Assembly: GCA_947646735.1 (NCBI GenBank)
Contig: CANTFK010000153.1
Span: 1-64,000, forward strand
From: Peronospora farinosa
Lineage: Eukaryota > Oomycota > Peronosporomycetes > Peronosporales > Peronosporaceae
DNA: 64,000 bases
Direction of reading: 5' to 3'
The translations under genes were made by a program, and so were the position numbers. Positions within the stretch are counted from its first letter, which is position 1; each line of letters starts with the position of its first letter. This document shows positions 9,922 to 22,087 of the stretch, piece by piece. Under the pieces are notes generated by a model, which did no database searches, was not told where the DNA came from, and saw only the letters and a program-made list of their open reading frames with translations.

Positions 9922-12855
9922 ATGGTGCGCGTGCCCGGATTCGAACCAGGGATTTCACCGCGAGTCCCAAGACGATAAAGATGATCACATCAAGAAGGAG
10001 CACAAGACCGAGAAGCCACTGGAAGACCGATCGCCAGTGACTTAAGAAGAAAAAACAAAGGATCGAAGGACCGACCGGACCTTGGGAGGGGCCCGGTCAA
10101 CATGGTCGAGGTTTGATTTATTGAAGAAAAACCTAAATACCCTCCCTATGTCCTCTAAGAGGACACCTCGGGTCATGACCCCTACCATGATCCAGAGGAC
10201 CATCAGCCGACGGTGAAAAATGAGAGGCTAAGGTCCCCGAAAAAAACAACAAAACAAGATCGCGCAGTCCAAGCTGAAAAAGTTCCGGATGAAGGCGCCC
10301 GGAAACACGGAGTCTATAGGCCACGAGAATTCAGGACTGGCGTCATGATCGGACGTTGACGTCACGAAGGTCTACCACCCACGCAAGCTAGACGCATTCT
10401 TGGAGAGCGACCCCGTCGCGAAGATCCTCAAGATCCAGCTGCTTGGACAGCTCACTGGCTCGGTGTTGACCCTACCACGGCTGCAGGCCGTCACAGACGC
10501 GATCACCGCGCTGGTCACCCTTCTTCGTGAAGCGACCATGGTTGCAGGACGTTTCGATCCGGACGACCTGCTTTCCCTGGGATTCGACAGAGTCACAAAC
10601 GAAGTTAGAGAATATACACAAACGTCTGTCGACCCTCGTCGGTACCACGCCAGCAAAGGGACACCTACCTCTGACGACAAACACACGATCACGACCCAGG
10701 GACAGCCAGATGACGCTTCAAGACATCGCGGTCTACCCTCAAATGTATGGAGCCTCTTTCCACCCAGGAGCGAAGCAATGTCCATCGCATCACCTGCCGA
10801 GACAGCAGCAGCTTCATGGTCACCAGAAAGTCTTCGATGGATCAGTCACTAGGAGGCTACTATGAGGCTACTGGGACCGACAGGGACGGCGCTGCTTAAG
10901 TCCCGAGCAAGAGGCGCGAAGCAGGAACAGCGAGCTCACAAAACGGTGACGCGTGGACGACCAACAAAAATCCAGGTATCTGATTGGTTGAATTTTCAAC
11001 CAATAGAAAGCTCCTTGGATGGTTGGTCATTTTCCCTCGTCGGTCGACCCGGTCCCTCATTGGTCGACCCGGTCCTTTTCATCGGTCGACCCGGTCCCTC
11101 ATCGGTCGACCCGGTCCCTCATCGGTCGACCTTGGCCCCTCGTTGGTAGACCTGGGTCCCTTGTCGGTCGACCTCGGTCCCTCTTCAGTAGACCTGGGTC
11201 GCTTAAGAATGCAGCTCAATGTATCGAAAATCAAAATTACAGCTGGAATGACCCAGGTTGGCCACGGACTACCTAACAAAGGGCAAGCAGAAAGACCTAC
11301 GTGATTGACGTGGTGAAGACATGCGCGTGCTCAAGTCTCCGTACGGGAGGAGGGAAGCCCGGTAGGTAATCTACAGACCCTATCGACGCGGCAATGGCAA
11401 GATTTTTGCAAGTGCGTCAAGGATCGCAGGAACATCCTAACGGGATTGTGACCGGAGGAAGACTAGGGGCGCAAGTGACTACCGCTCAAAATGACCCAAG
11501 CTCTACTGTACAAGTCACGGCTTAGCACTCGTCGCAAGGTTCATCTGCTACTAGCTATGTAACCAGGATGCCACTGGGACCGACAGGTGCGGCGCTGCTG
11601 AAGTCCCGAGCGAGGGGCGCGGAGCAGGAACCACGTGGTCTCGAAACGGTGACGCGTGGACAACCAACGAAAATCCAGGTTTCTGATTGGTTGAATTTTC
11701 AGCCAATAGAAAGCTCCTTGGATGGTTGGCCATGGTCCCTCGTCGGTAGACCTGGGTCCCTCGTCGGTTGACCTCGGCCCTCATCGGTCGGCCTCGGCCC
11801 CTCATCGGTCGACCTCGGCCCCTCGTTGGTAGACTTGATCCCTCATCGGTCGATCTCGGTTCCTCGTCATTAGACCCAATCCCTCGTTGGTATACCTGGT
11901 TCCCTCCTCGGTAAACCTCGGTCCCTCTTCAGTAGACCTGGGTCTTTCAAGAATGCAACTCGATGTATCGAAGATTGAAACCACAGCTGGAATGACCCAG
12001 GTTGGCCACGGACTACCTAACAAAGGGCAAGCAGAAAGACCTACGTGATTGACGTGGTGAAGACATGCGCGTGCTCAAGTCTCCGTACGGGAGGAGGGAA
12101 GCCCGGTAGGTAATCTACAGACCCTATCGACGCGGCAATGGCAAGATTTTTGCAAGTGCGTCAAGGATCGCAGGAACACCCTAACGGGATTGTGACCGGA
12201 GGAAGACTAGGGGCGCAAGTGACTACCGCTCAAAATGACCCAAGCTCTACTGTACAAGTCACGGCTTAGCACTCGTCGCAAGGTTCATCTGCTACTAGCT
12301 ATGTAACCAGGATGCCACTGGGACCGACAGGTGCGGCGCTGCTGAAGTCCCGAGCGAGGGGCGCGGAGCAGGAACCACGTGGTCTCGAAACGGTGACGCG
12401 TGGACAACCAACGAAAATCCAGGTTTCTGATTGGTTGAATTTTCAGCCAATAGAAAGCTCCTTGGATGGTTGGCCATGGTCCCTCGTCGGTAGACCTGGG
12501 TCCCTCGTCGGTTGACCTCGGCCCTCATCGGTCGGCCTCGGCCCCTCATCGGTCGACCTCGGCCCCTCGTTGGTAGACTTGATCCCTCATCGGTCGATCT
12601 CGGTTCCTCGTCATTAGACCCAATCCCTCGTTGGTATACCTGGTTCCCTCCTCGGTAAACCTCGGTCCCTCTTCAGTAGACCTGGGTCTTTCAAGAATGC
12701 AGCTCACTATATCGAAGATTAAAACCACAGCTGGAGTGACCCAGGTTGGCCACGGACTACCAACCCAAGAGCAAGCAAATAACCCTACGTGATTGACGAA
12801 GGAATACATGCGCGTGCTCAAGCCGCTGTACGGCTGAACAAGCGCAAGGGGCGAC
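9922..12855 (+). repeat. Family C internal region 2 (two 744-type modules)
   Basis: Primer site at 9923, central region to about 10855, first module about 10856-11567 with an altered minisatellite unit (GGTCCTTTTCATC near 11073), then two ATGCCACTGGGACC modules at 11568 and 12312. No hybrid unit follows; LTR 3 comes directly after. Confidence 0.8.
11568..12855 (+). repeat. 744-bp tandem repeat, two units
   Basis: Unit starts at 11568 and 12312 are exactly 744 bp apart. The last unit is cut to 544 bp by LTR 3, with the different tail seen before every LTR. Confidence 0.88.
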
Positions 12856-14073
12856 TGTGGTGAAGTGCTTTCCTAAATTGTGAAGAACCCAGGGGCCAGT
12901 TGGATTGAAGGTACAAGGGGCCGTGGACTAGGGAGAAGGGACCACGCACCAGAGAGAAGTGATCCGGAGAGAAAGGGAACCTCGAAGTGAAGCGACCGCT
13001 GGATGAGAATGTGAAATAAAAACAAAGGAGAGATCATTACCAGGGTACTGTTTAACCGGTACCGAAGGGAGTCGACCATGGCCCTCATCTGTAGACCTGG
13101 GTCCCTCATCGGTCGACCTCGACTCCTCGTCGGTAGAACCGGTCCATCATCGGTCGACCCGGTCCCTCGTCGGTCGACCCAGTCCCTCATCGGTCGACCC
13201 GGTCCCTCGCTGGTAGACCTGGGTCCCTCATTGGTCGACCTCGGCCCCTCGGGGTTCAGCTACTCCTGACCAGTTAATACAAGGATCAGACTAGTCGACG
13301 CAAGGAATCAGAGCTTCAGGCAAGGATAGAGTAAAGGAGTTAAAAGGATAGGACTATATTAAATACTACTCAATTTGCGATCTACTTGGCAAGTCTTCGT
13401 CGCGCTGTAAAGGAACTCTAGTTTGGCCACACGCCTGTTCCGGGGAAGGGATATATTTGGCCCCCCCCATTGAAGACAGGCGTGTGGTCAGACACAAGTG
13501 CGAGCTGAACCCCACGTGGTACGACTCCGTCACCTAAGAATAACTTGCTCTAAGCTACTCACTGTTCCGGGAAGGGATGAATTTTGGCCCCCCGTCGAAG
13601 ACAGTTGTGTAGCGAAGTTCAAGTGCGAATAGAGCTCCAGGATATATTTGGCCTGTAAGCTCCTTCGAGTAGCAACACCCCCCAAGACCCGCTATCGGAA
13701 GCGGTCTCCCTCACCTCAAGGTCCGGGAGCAACGTAAAGGTCACCCCTGAAACAGAAGGAAAAGGCCAGGGACGACAAGCGTCCCTGAAGAATTTGGCTC
13801 TAAGTCCACTCTCGACAAAGTCGATTGAGTGGCCACCTACCGGCCCACCGAGTGAAGCATATCTACTCGAGGCCCCCCAGGTCTACCTCCCTCAAGGCAG
13901 ACATCTACATCGTCACCAAGTCCTCCGAAGAGTGCAACCCGCCAGCCGACGGGTACACAAGGTGAGAGAAGGTTTATACGCGGCATCGGGGTACCCCCTC
14001 CGACAGTCGGCAGTCCAGCACAGTGAGTGGTTTGGGGTCTCATCATACAATTTTGAGAACCCACTCCACCACA
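12856..14073 (+). repeat. Family C LTR 3
   Basis: 1218 bp, sharing with LTR 1 the missing AGGTGGTTAAT segment and the GATTGAGTGG and CATATCTACTC variants, which marks LTR 1 and LTR 3 as one subtype about 8.2 kb apart. Confidence 0.87.
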
Positions 14074-16281
14074 ATGGTGCGCGTGCCCGGATTCGAACCA
14101 GGGATTTCACCGCGAGTCCCAAGACGATAAAGATGATCACATCAAGAAGGAGCACAAGACCGAGAAGCCACTGGAAGACCGATCGCCAGTGACTTAAGAA
14201 GAAAAAACAAAGGATCGAAGGACCGACCGGACCTTGGGAGGGGCCCGGTCAACATGGTCGAGGTTTGATTTATTGAAGAAAAACCTAAATGCCCTCCCTA
14301 TGTCCTCTAAGAGGACACCTCGGGTCATGACCCCTACCATGATCCAGAGGACCATCAGCCGACGGTGAAAAATGAGAGGCTAAGGTCCCCGAAAAAAACA
14401 ACAAAACAAGATCGCGCAGTCCAAGCTGAAAAAGTTCCGGATGAAGGCGCCCGGAAACACGGAGTCTATAGGCCACGAGAATTCAGGACTGGCGTCATGA
14501 TCGGACGTTGACGTCACGAAGGTCTACCACCCACGCAAGCTAGACGCATTCTTGGAGAGCGACCCCGTCGCGAAGATCCTCAAGATCCAGCTGCTTGGAC
14601 AGCTCACTGGCTCGGTGTTGACCCTACCACGGCTGCAGGCCGTCACAGACGCGATCACCGCGCTGGTCACCCTTCTTCGTGAAGCGACCATGGTTGCAGG
14701 ACGTTTCGATCCGGACGACCTGCTTTCCCTGGGATTCGACAGAGTCACAAACGAAGTTAGAGAATATACACAAACGTCTGTCGACCCTCGTCGGTACCAC
14801 GCCAGCAAAGGGACACCTACCTCTGACGACAAACACACGATCACGACCCAGGGACAGCCAGATGACGCTTCAAGACATCGCGGTCTACCCTCAAATGTAT
14901 GGAGCCTCTTTCCACCCAGGAGCGAAGCAATGTCCATCGCATCACCTGCCGAGACAGCAGCAGCTTCATGGTCACCAGAAAGTCTTCGATGGATCAGTCA
15001 CTAGGAGGCTACTATGAGGCTACTGGGACCGACAGGGACGGCGCTGCTTAAGTCCCGAGCAAGAGGCGCGAAGCAGGAACAGCGAGCTCACAAAACGGTG
15101 ACGCGTGGACGACCAACAAAAATCCAGGTATCTGATTGGTTGAATTTTCAACCAATAGAAAGCTCCTTGGATGGTTGGTCATTTTCTCTCGTCGGTCGAC
15201 CCGGTCCCTCATTGGTCGACCCGGTCCCTCATTGGTCGACCCGGTCCCTCATCGGTCGACCCGGTCCCTCATCGGTCGACCCGGTCCCTCATCGGTCGAC
15301 CTTGGCCCCTCGTTGGTAGACCTGGGTCCCTTGTCGGTCGACCTCGGACCCTCTTCGGTAGACCTCGGTCCCTCTTCAGTAGACCTGGGTCGCTTAAGAA
15401 TGCAGCTCGATGTATCGAAAATCAAAATTACAGCTGGAATGACCCAGGTTGGCCACGGACTACCTAACAAAGGGCAAGCAGAAAGACCTACGTGATTGAC
15501 GTGGTGAAGACATGCGCGTGCTCAAGTCTCCGTACGGGAGGAGGGAAGCCCGGTAGGTAATCTACAGACCCTATCGACGCGGCAATGGCAAGATTTTTGC
15601 AAGTGCGTCAAGGATCGCAGGAACACCCTAACGGGATTGTGACCGGAGGAAGACTAGGGGCGCAAGTGACTACCGCTCAAAATGACCCAAGCTCTACTGT
15701 ACAAGTCACGGCTTAGCACTCGTCGCAAGGTTCATCTGCTACTAGCTATGTAACCAGGATGCCACTGGGACCGACAGGTGCGGCGCTGCTGAAGTCCCGA
15801 GCGAGGGGCGCGGAGCAGGAACCACGTGGTCTCGAAACGGTGACGCGTGGACAACCAACGAAAATCCAGGTTTCTGATTGGTTGAATTTTCAGCCAATAG
15901 AAAGCTCCTTGGATGGTTGGCCATGGTCCCTCGTCGGTAGACCTGGGTCCCTCGTCGGTTGACCTCGGCCCTCATCGGTCGACCTCGGCCCCTCGTTGGT
16001 AGACTTGATCCCTCATCGGTCGATCTTGGTTCCTCGTCATTAGACCCAATCCCTCGTTGGTATACCTGGTTCCCTCCTCGGTAAACCTCGGTCCCTCTTC
16101 AGTAGACCTGGGTCACTCAATAATGCAGCTCACTATATCGAAGATTAAAACCACAGCTGGAGTGACCCAGGTTGGCCACGGACTACCAACCAAAGAGCAA
16201 GCAAATAACCCTACGTGATTGACGAAGGAATACATGCGCGTGCTCAAGCCGCTGTACGGCTGAACAAGCGCAAGGGGCGAC
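14074..16281 (+). repeat. Family C internal region 3
   Basis: Primer site at 14075, first module about 15008-15758 with five clean minisatellite units, one final module 15759-16281 that is 21 bp shorter than the others because one CGGCCTCGGCC-type unit is missing. A hybrid unit follows. Confidence 0.8.
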
Positions 16282-16861
16282 TGTGGTGAAGTGCTTTCCT
16301 AAATTGTGAAGAACCCAGGGGCCAGTTGGATTGAAGGTACAAGGGGCCGTGGACTAGGGAGAAGGGACCACGCACCAGAGAGAAGTGATCCGGAGAGAAA
16401 GGGAACCTCGAAGTGAAGCGACCGCTGGATGAGAATGTGAAATAAAAACAAAGGAGAGATCATTACCAGGGTACTGTTTAACCGGTACCGAAGGGAGTCG
16501 ACCATGGCCCTCATCGGTAGACCTGGGTCCCTCATCGGTCGACCTCGACTCCTCGTCGGTAGAACCGGTCCATCATCGGTCGACCCGGTCCCTCATCGGT
16601 AGACCTGGGTCCCTCGTTGGTAGGCCCGGTCACTCATCGGTATACCTGGTTCACTCTTCGGTAAACCTCGGTCCCTCTTCAGTAGACCTGGGTCACTCAA
16701 GAATGCAGCTCACTATATCGAAGATTAAAACCACAGCTGGAGTGACCCAGGTTGGCCACGGACTACCAACCCAAGAGCAAGCAAATAACCCTACGTGATT
16801 GACGAAGGAATACATGCGCGTGCTCAAGCCGCTGTACGGCTGAACAAGCGCAAGGGGCGAC
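16282..16861 (+). repeat. Hybrid family C unit (580 bp)
   Basis: LTR head joined to internal tail through the minisatellite, as at 8093 but 40 bp (two units) shorter. Nearly identical to the units at 20279 and 29951. Confidence 0.82.
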
Positions 16862-18090
16862 TGTGGTGAAGTGCTTTCCTAAATTGTGAAGAACCCAGGG
16901 GCCAGTTGGATTGAAGGTACAAGGGGCCGTGGACTAGGGAGAAGGGACCACGCACCAGAGAGAAGTGATCCGGAGAGAAAGGGAACCTCGAAGTGAAGCG
17001 ACCGCTGGATGAGAATGTGAAATACAAACAAAGGAGAGATCATTACCAGGGTACTGTTTAACCGGTACCGAAGGGAGTCGACCATGGCCCTCATCTGTAG
17101 ACCTGGGTCCCTCATCGGTCGACCTCGACTCCTCGTCGGTAGACCCGGTCCATCATCGGTCGACCCGGTCCCTCGTCGGTCGACCCAGTCCCTCATCGGT
17201 CGACCCGGTCCCTCGCTGGTAGACCTGGGTCCCTCATTGGTCGACCTCGGCCCCTCGGGGTTCAGCTACTCCTGACCAGTTAATACAAGGATCAGACTAG
17301 TCGACGCAAGGAATCAGAGCTTCAGGCAAGGATAGAGTAAAGGAGTTAAAAGGATAGGACTATATTAAATACTACTCAATTTGCGATCTACTTGGCAAGT
17401 CTTCGTCGCGCTGTAAAGGAACTCTAGTTTGGCCACACGCCTGTTCCGGGGAAGGGATATATTTGGCCCCCCCCATTGAAGACAGGCGTGTGGTCAGACA
17501 CAAGTGCGAGCTGAACCCCACGTGGTACGACTCCGTCACCTAAGAATAACTTGCTCTAAGCTACTCACTGTTCCGGGAAGGGATGAATTTTGGCCCCCCG
17601 TCGAAGACAGTTGTGTAGCGAAGTTCAAGTGCGAATAGAGCTCCAGGATATATTTGGCCTGTAAGCTCCTTCGAGTAGCAACACCCCCCAAGACCCGCTA
17701 TCGGAAGCGGTCTCCCTCACCTCAAGGTCCGGGAGCAACGTAAAGGTCAGGTGGTTAATACCCCTGAAACAGAAGGAAAAGGCCAGGGACGACAAGCGCC
17801 CCTGAAGAATTTGGCTCTAAGTCCACTCTCGACAAAGTCGATCGAGTGGCCACCTACCGGCCCACCGAGTGAAGCATATCCACTCGAGGCCCCCCAGGTC
17901 TACCTCCCTCAAGGCAGACATCTACATCGTCACCAAGTCCTCCGAAGAGTGCAACCCGCCAGCCGACGGGTACACAAGGTGAGAGAAGGTTTATACGCGG
18001 CATCGGGGTACCCCCTCCGACAGTCGGCAGTCCAGCACAGTGAGTGGTTTGGGGTCTCATCATACAATTTTGAGAACCCACTCCACCACA
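16862..18090 (+). repeat. Family C LTR 4
   Basis: 1229 bp with AGGTGGTTAAT and the CGCTGGATGAG head. GTGAAATACAAAC replaces GTGAAATAAAAAC, a variant shared with LTRs 2 and 7. Confidence 0.87.
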
Positions 18091-20278
18091 ATGGTGCGCG
18101 TGCCCGGATTCGAACCAGGGATTTCACCGCGAGTCCCAAGACGATAAAGATGATCACATCAAGAAGGAGCACAAGACCGAGAAGCCACTGGAAGACCGAT
18201 CGCCAGTGACTTAAGAAGAAAAAACAAAGGATCGAAGGACCGACCGGACCTTGGGAGGGGCCCGGTCAACATGGTCGAGGTTTGATTTATTGAAGAAAAA
18301 CCTAAATACCCTCCCTATGTCCTCTAAGAGGACACCTCGGGTCATGACCCCTACCATGATCCAGAGGACCATCAGCCGACGGTGAAAAATGAGAGGCTAA
18401 GGTCCCCGAAAAAAACAACAAAACAAGATCGCGCAGTCCAAGCTGAAAAAGTTCCGGATGAAGGCGCCCGGAAACACGGAGTCTATAGGCCACGAGAATT
18501 CAGGACTGGCGTCATGATCGGACGTTGACGTCACGAAGGTCTACCACCCACGCAAGCTAGACGCATTCTTGGAGAGCGACCCCGTCGCGAAGATCCTCAA
18601 GATCCAGCTGCTTGGACAGCTCACTGGCTCGGTGTTTACCCTACCACGGCTGCAGGCCGTCACAGACGCGATCACCGCGCTGGTCACCCTTCTTCGTGAA
18701 GCGACCATGGTTGCAGGACGTTTCGATCCGGACGACCTGCTTTCCCTGGGATTCGACAGAGTCACAAACGAAGTTAGAGAATATACACAAACGTCTGTCG
18801 ACCCTCGTCGGTACCACGCCAGCAAAGGGACACCTACCTCTGACGACAAACACACGATCACGACCCAGGGACAGCCAGATGACGCTTCAAGACATCGCGG
18901 TCTACCCTCAAATGTATGGAGCCTCTTTCCACCCAGGAGCGAAGCAATGTCCATCGCATCACCTGCCGAGACAGCAGCAGCTTCATGGTCACCAGAAAGT
19001 CTTCGATGGATCAGTCACTAGGAGGCTACTATGAGGCTACTGGGACCGACAGGGACGGCGCTGCTTAAGTCCCGAGCAAGAGGCGCGAAGCAGGAACAGC
19101 GAGCTCACAAAACGGTGACGCGTGGACGACCAACAAAAATCCAGGTATCTGATTGGTTGAATTTTCAACCAATAGAAAGCTCCTTGGATGGTTGGTCATT
19201 TTCTCTCGTCGGTCGACCCGGTCCCTCATTGGTCGACCCGGTCCCTCATCGGTCGACCCGGTCCCTCATCGGTCGACCCGGTCCCTCATCGGTCGACCTT
19301 GGCCCCTCGTTGGTAGACCTGGGTCCCTTGTCGGTCGACCTCGGTCCCTCTTCAGTAGACCTGGGTCGCTTAAGAATGCAGCTCAATGTATCGAAAATCA
19401 AAATTACAGCTGGAATGACCCAGGTTGGCCACGGACTACCTAACAAAGGGCAAGCAGAAAGACCTACGTGATTGACGTGGTGAAGACATGCGCGTGCTCA
19501 AGTCTCCGTACGGGAGGAGGGAAGCCCGGTAGGTAATCTACAGACCCTATCGACGCGGCAATGGCAAGATTTTTGCAAGTGCGTCAAGGATCGCAGGAAC
19601 ATCCTAACGGGATTGTGACCGGAGGAAGACTAGGGGCGCAAGTGACTACCGCTCAAAATGACCCAAGCTCTACTGTACAAGTCACGGCTTAGCACTCGTC
19701 GCAAGGTTCATCTGCTACTAGCTATGTAACCAGGATGCCACTGGGACCGACAGGTGCGGCGCTGCTGAAGTCCCGAGCGAGGGGCGCGGAGCAGGAACCA
19801 CGTGGTCTCGAAACGGTGACGCGTGGACAACCAACGAAAATCCAGGTTTCTGATTGGTTGAATTTTCAGCCAATAGAAAGCTCCTTGGATGGTTGGCCAT
19901 GGTCCCTCGTCGGTAGACCTGGGTCCCTCGTCGGTTGACCTCGGCCCTCATCGGTCGGCCTCGGCCCCTCATCGGTCGACCTCGGCCCCTCGTTGGTAGA
20001 CTTGATCCCTCATCGGTCGATCTTGGTTCCTCGTCATTAGACCCAATCCCTCGTTGGTATACCTGGTTCCCTCCTCGGTAAACCTCGGTCCCTCTTCAGT
20101 AGACCTGGGTCACTCAATAATGCAGCTCACTATATCGAAGATTAAAACCACAGCTGGAGTGACCCAGGTTGGCCACGGACTACCAACCAAAGAGCAAGCA
20201 AATAACCCTACGTGATTGACGAAGGAATACATGCGCGTGCTCAAGCCGCTGTACGGCTGAACAAGCGCAAGGGGCGAC
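18091..20278 (+). repeat. Family C internal region 4
   Basis: Primer site at 18092. A G-to-T change (GTGTTTACCC near 18635) extends one overlapping frame. First module about 19025-19734 with four clean minisatellite units, final module 19735-20278, then a hybrid unit. Confidence 0.8.
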
Positions 20279-20858
20279 TGTGGTGAAGTGCTTTCCTAAA
20301 TTGTGAAGAACCCAGGGGCCAGTTGGATTGAAGGTACAAGGGGCCGTGGACTAGGGAGAAGGGACCACGCACCAGAGAGAAGTGATCCGGAGAGAAAGGG
20401 AACCTCGAAGTGAAGCGACCGCTGGATGAGAATGTGAAATAAAAACAAAGGAGAGATCATTACCAGGGTACTGTTTAACCGGTACCGAAGGGAGTCGACC
20501 ATGGCCCTCATCGGTAGACCTGGGTCCCTCATCGGTCGACCTCGACTCCTCGTCGGTAGAACCGGTCCATCATCGGTCGACCCGGTCCCTCATCGGTAGA
20601 CCTGGGTCCCTCGTTGGTAGGCCCGGTCACTCATCGGTATACCTGGTTCACTCTTCGGTAAACCTCGGTCCCTCTTCAGTAGACCTGGGTCACTCAAGAA
20701 TGCAGCTCACTATATCGAAGATTAAAACCACAGCTGGAGTGACCCAGGTTGGCCACGGACTACCAACCCAAGAGCAAGCAAATAACCCTACGTGATTGAC
20801 GAAGGAATACATGCGCGTGCTCAAGCCGCTGTACGGCTGAACAAGCGCAAGGGGCGAC
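20279..20858 (+). repeat. Hybrid family C unit (580 bp)
   Basis: Same structure and length as 16282-16861: LTR head, minisatellite junction, internal tail, AAGGGGCGAC. Confidence 0.82.
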
Positions 20859-22087
20859 TGTGGTGAAGTGCTTTCCTAAATTGTGAAGAACCCAGGGGCC
20901 AGTTGGATTGAAGGTACAAGGGGCCGTGGACTAGGGAGAAGGGACCACGCACCAGAGAGAAGTGATCCGGAGAGAAAGGGAACCTCGAAGTGAAGCGACC
21001 GCTGGATGAGAATGTGAAATAAAAACAAAGGAGAGATCATTACCAGGGTACTGTTTAACCGGTACCGAAGGGAGTCGACCATGGCCCTCATCTGTAGACC
21101 TGGGTCCCTCATCGGTCGACCTCGACTCCTCGTCGGTAGACCCGGTCCATCATCGGTCGACCCGGTCCCTCGTCGGTCGACCCAGTCCCTCATCGGTCGA
21201 CCCGGTCCCTCGCTGGTAGACCTGGGTCCCTCATTGGTCGACCTCGGCCCCTCGGGGTTCAGCTACTCCTGACCAGTTAATACAAGGATCAGACTAGTCG
21301 ACGCAAGGAATCAGAGCTTCAGGCAAGGATAGAGTAAAGGAGTTAAAAGGATAGGACTATATTAAATACTACTCAATTTGCGATCTACTTGGCAAGTCTT
21401 CGTCGCGCTGTAAAGGAACTCTAGTTTGGCCACACGCCTGTTCCGGGGAAGGGATATATTTGGCCCCCCCCATTGAAGACAGGCGTGTGGTCAGACACAA
21501 GTGCGAGCTGAACCCCACGTGGTACGACTCCGTCACCTAAGAATAACTTGCTCTAAGCTACTCACTGTTCCGGGAAGGGATGAATTTTGGCCCCCCGTCG
21601 AAGACAGTTGTGTAGCGAAGTTCAAGTGCGAATAGAGCTCCAGGATATATTTGGCCTGTAAGCTCCTTCGAGTAGCAACACCCCCCAAGACCCGCTATCG
21701 GAAGCGGTCTCCCTCACCTCAAGGTCCGGGAGCAACGTAAAGGTCAGGTGGTTAATACCCCTGAAACAGAAGGAAAAGGCCAGGGACGACAAGCGCCCCT
21801 GAAGAATTTGGCTCTAAGTCCACTCTCGACAAAGTCGATCGAGTGGCCACCTACCGGCCCACCGAGTGAAGCATATCCACTCGAGGCCCCCCAGGTCTAC
21901 CTCCCTCAAGGCAGACATCTACATCGTCACCAAGTCCTCCGAAGAGTGCAACCCGCCAGCCGACGGGTACACAAGGTGAGAGAAGGTTTATACGCGGCAT
22001 CGGGGTACCCCCTCCGACAGTCGGCAGTCCAGCACAGTGAGTGGTTTGGGGTCTCATCATACAATTTTGAGAACCCACTCCACCACA
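20859..22087 (+). repeat. Family C LTR 5
   Basis: 1229 bp, with the AGGTGGTTAAT segment and GTGAAATAAAAAC. Confidence 0.87.

Noticed and set aside
9582..10040. 152-codon ORF spanning the LTR/primer-site junction in family C
   Set aside because: It starts at GTG, not ATG, overlaps the primer binding site, and is shortened in LTRs 1 and 3 by an 11-bp difference.
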